Below, piece by piece: positions 38,158 through 39,741 of a stretch of 39,741 nucleotides of DNA. A program made the translations under genes and the position numbers. Source of the stretch: Halanaerobium saccharolyticum (lineage in GTDB: Bacteria > Bacillota > Halanaerobiia > Halanaerobiales > Halanaerobiaceae). The stretch covers positions 1 through 39,741 of the forward strand of contig NZ_SNWX01000019.1 in the NCBI RefSeq assembly GCF_004362045.1, in the 5' to 3' direction. The notes below the pieces were generated by a model that had not been told where the DNA came from, searched no databases, and saw only the letters and a program-made list of their open reading frames with translations. Numbering within the stretch: position 1 is the first letter of the stretch; each line of letters begins with the position of its first letter.

Positions 38158-38307
38158 CTACTTTGTTTCACGATGGAGGGTGTGCTCCTTGCAAAACTTA
38201 CAATATTTTTTCAGTTCCAGCCTATCACGAGTATTCTTTTTATTTTTTTTGGTAGAATAATTGCGGTTTTTGCATTCTGTACATTCAAGTGTAATAATAT
38301 CTCTCAC
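38158..38307 (-). CDS. rpmG: 50S ribosomal protein L33, zinc type
   Basis: A 49-codon gene: [19 protein letters not shown]..., ending [16 protein letters not shown]. The four zinc ligands C9, C12, C36 and C39 are present. L33 sits near the E site of the large subunit. The start codon is GTG (38307), 10 nt from GGAGG. It is the first gene after the promoter at 38.4 kb and precedes secE by 36 bp. Confidence 0.95.
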   Translation of the reverse strand: MRDIITLECTECKNRNYSTKKNKKNTRDRLELKKYCKFCKEHTLHRETK

Positions 38308-38422
38308 CGTAAATCCACCTCCTCAATCAAACAGTTCCTGCTTGAAAACTTATATTTAAAGAGATCTTAACTAAAGTTACCTCTCTAATTTACTGTATTT
38401 TTTCTGATTCTTAACCTTAATT

Positions 38423-38451
38423 AATTTACCATATTTAAAGTGCAATGTCAA
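38423..38451 (-). promoter_or_regulatory. Promoter of rpmG-secE-nusG-rplK-rplA
   Basis: TTGACA (38446-38451) and TAAATT (38423-38428) are 17 bp apart, with a TGG extended -10, on the minus strand. The start near 38416 leaves a leader of about 110 nt with only a weak AGAGA/TCTCT hairpin. Confidence 0.83.
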
Positions 38452-38461
38452 TGTTTTTTAG

Positions 38462-38495
38462 AAAAAAAGCATGTGCAGCTCAATTCTGCACATGC
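38462..38495 (-). terminator. Terminator after tuf copy 2
   Basis: A 10-bp perfect stem GCATGTGCAG/CTGCACATGC with a 7-nt loop (38469-38495) is followed on the minus strand by seven Ts. It lies about 50 bp after the tuf stop and before the rpmG promoter. Confidence 0.92.
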
Positions 38496-38544
38496 CTATG
38501 GAATTAAATTTAAGTTTTAATAACTTAGAATATTAAGCAGCTAA

Positions 38545-39738
38545 TTACTCAATAATTTCAGTTACAACTCCAGCTCCTACTGTGTGACCACCTTCACGGA
38601 TTGCAAAACGCAGTCCTTCTTCCATAGCTATTGGAGTAATTAACTCTCCTGTCATCTCAATGTTATCTCCAGGCATTACCATGTCTACTCCTTCTGGTAA
38701 GCTGATGTCTCCTGTTACGTCTGTTGTACGGAAGTAAAACTGTGGTCTATATCCATCAAAGAATGGTGTGTGTCTTCCACCCTCATCTTTACTCAGTACA
38801 TATACTTCAGCGTAAAACTTGGTATGTGGTGTAATACTTCCCGGCTTTGCCAGTACCTGACCTCTTTCGATGTCTTCTCTCTTTACACCTCTTAATAATG
38901 CTCCAATGTTATCTCCTGCTACTGCTTCGTCTAACATCTTGCGGAACATTTCTACTCCTGTTACTACTGTTGTTGTTGTATCTTTGATTCCTACTACCTC
39001 TACCTCATCTGATGGATGTAGTGTTCCTCTTTCGATTCTTCCTGTTGCTACTGTTCCTCTTCCTGTAATTGAGAATACATCCTCTACAGGCATTAAGAAT
39101 GGCTTTTCTGTATCTCTTTCTGGCTCTGGAATGTAGTTATCTACATTATCCATAAGCTCAATAATCTTCTTACCCCATTCTCCTTCTGGATCTCCATTTT
39201 CTGCAGCTTTAAGGGCTGATCCTACTACTACAGGAATATCGTCTCCAGGGAAATCATATTCGCTTAAGAGTTCTCTTACTTCCATTTCTACAAGTTCGAT
39301 TAGCTCTTCGTCGTCTACCATATCTGCTTTGTTTAAGAAGACTACTATTGATGGTACACCAACCTGACGAGCTAAAAGAATGTGCTCTCTTGTCTGCGGC
39401 ATTGGTCCATCTGCTGCAGATACTACCAGGATTGCTCCATCCATCTGCGCTGCACCTGTAATCATATTCTTTACATAGTCAGCGTGTCCAGGACAATCTA
39501 CGTGAGCATAGTGTCTTGACTCTGTTTCGTACTCAACGTGAGATGTCGCTATTGTGATTCCTCTTTCTTTTTCTTCTGGAGCATTATCAATTGTATCAAA
39601 TGCTCTTACTTCTGCTCCCCCATAGTTTGCTAACACATTTGTGATTGCTGCTGTTAGTGTTGTTTTTCCATGGTCAACATGTCCTATTGTTCCTATGTTA
39701 ACATGTGGTTTGTTTCTTTCGAATTTTGCTTTTGCCAT
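38545..39738 (-). CDS. tuf: Elongation factor Tu, copy 2 (upstream of rpmG-secE)
   Basis: A complete second EF-Tu gene (397 residues), identical in protein to copy 1. The seven silent base differences fall in codons 97, 103, 104 (two), 131, 133 and 266. Similarity stops close to the coding boundaries: the two 3' flanks differ within a few bases of the stop. Its promoter and any tRNA genes that often precede this copy lie beyond the right edge, since the ATG is 3 bases from the end. It has its own terminator. Confidence 0.98.
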   Translation of the reverse strand: MAKAKFERNKPHVNIGTIGHVDHGKTTLTAAITNVLANYGGAEVRAFDTIDNAPEEKERGITIATSHVEYETESRHYAHVDCPGHADYVKNMITGAAQMDGAILVVSAADGPMPQTREHILLARQVGVPSIVVFLNKADMVDDEELIELVEMEVRELLSEYDFPGDDIPVVVGSALKAAENGDPEGEWGKKIIELMDNVDNYIPEPERDTEKPFLMPVEDVFSITGRGTVATGRIERGTLHPSDEVEVVGIKDTTTTVVTGVEMFRKMLDEAVAGDNIGALLRGVKREDIERGQVLAKPGSITPHTKFYAEVYVLSKDEGGRHTPFFDGYRPQFYFRTTDVTGDISLPEGVDMVMPGDNIEMTGELITPIAMEEGLRFAIREGGHTVGAGVVTEIIE

Positions 39739-39741
39739 TTT

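Overview
The window is a low-GC, densely packed bacterial chromosome segment in which every recognised gene lies on the minus strand, so transcription runs from high to low coordinates. It is a nearly complete translation/transcription supercluster in Firmicutes-type order. The short AT-rich spacers, strong Shine-Dalgarno (SD) sites, very acidic proteins, zinc-type S14, L33, L36 and S4, and the ISLre2 and AmmeMemoRadiSam genes suggest an anaerobic Firmicutes-like organism, probably of the Halanaerobiales (e.g. Halanaerobium). That assignment is an inference, not a measurement.

Layout in transcription order (right to left). (1) 39.7-34.9 kb: tuf copy 2 and its terminator; then a strong promoter and rpmG-secE-nusG-rplK-rplA; then a second promoter, an L10 leader and an attenuator ahead of rplJ-rplL. 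(2) 34.9-27.3 kb: a terminator after rplL; an rpoB-rpoC unit with its own promoter centred in a long palindrome; a structured spacer; then a new promoter driving an L7Ae-like gene, rpsL, rpsG, fusA and tuf copy 1, closed by a GC-rich terminator. (3) 23.0-7.8 kb: the S10, spc and alpha ribosomal operons fused into one run from rpsJ to rplQ, with secY, adk, map, a KOW protein gene and infA. rpmD (L30) is missing from its usual place. (4) 7.7-3.5 kb: the ECF transporter energising module (ecfA1, ecfA2, ecfT) and truA; then an independent promoter with an L13 leader drives rplM-rpsI, ending at a terminator. (5) 3.5-0.65 kb: a 225-bp palindromic MITE-like or RNA-like element, then the three-gene AmmeMemoRadiSam cluster (amrB, amrA, amrS), whose biological role is unknown to me. 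(6) 0.65-0 kb: the 5' end of an ISLre2-family transposase gene, cut by the window edge.

The genes mostly make ribosomes, RNA polymerase and the Sec channel. The observations most worth a second look are regulatory: a hairpin lying between the nusG SD and its start codon, a 25-bp palindrome around the rpoB -35 box, the 225-bp palindromic element, a hairpin masking the transposase SD, and the AmmeMemoRadiSam operon, whose dioxygenase-like protein keeps an intact-looking metal site.
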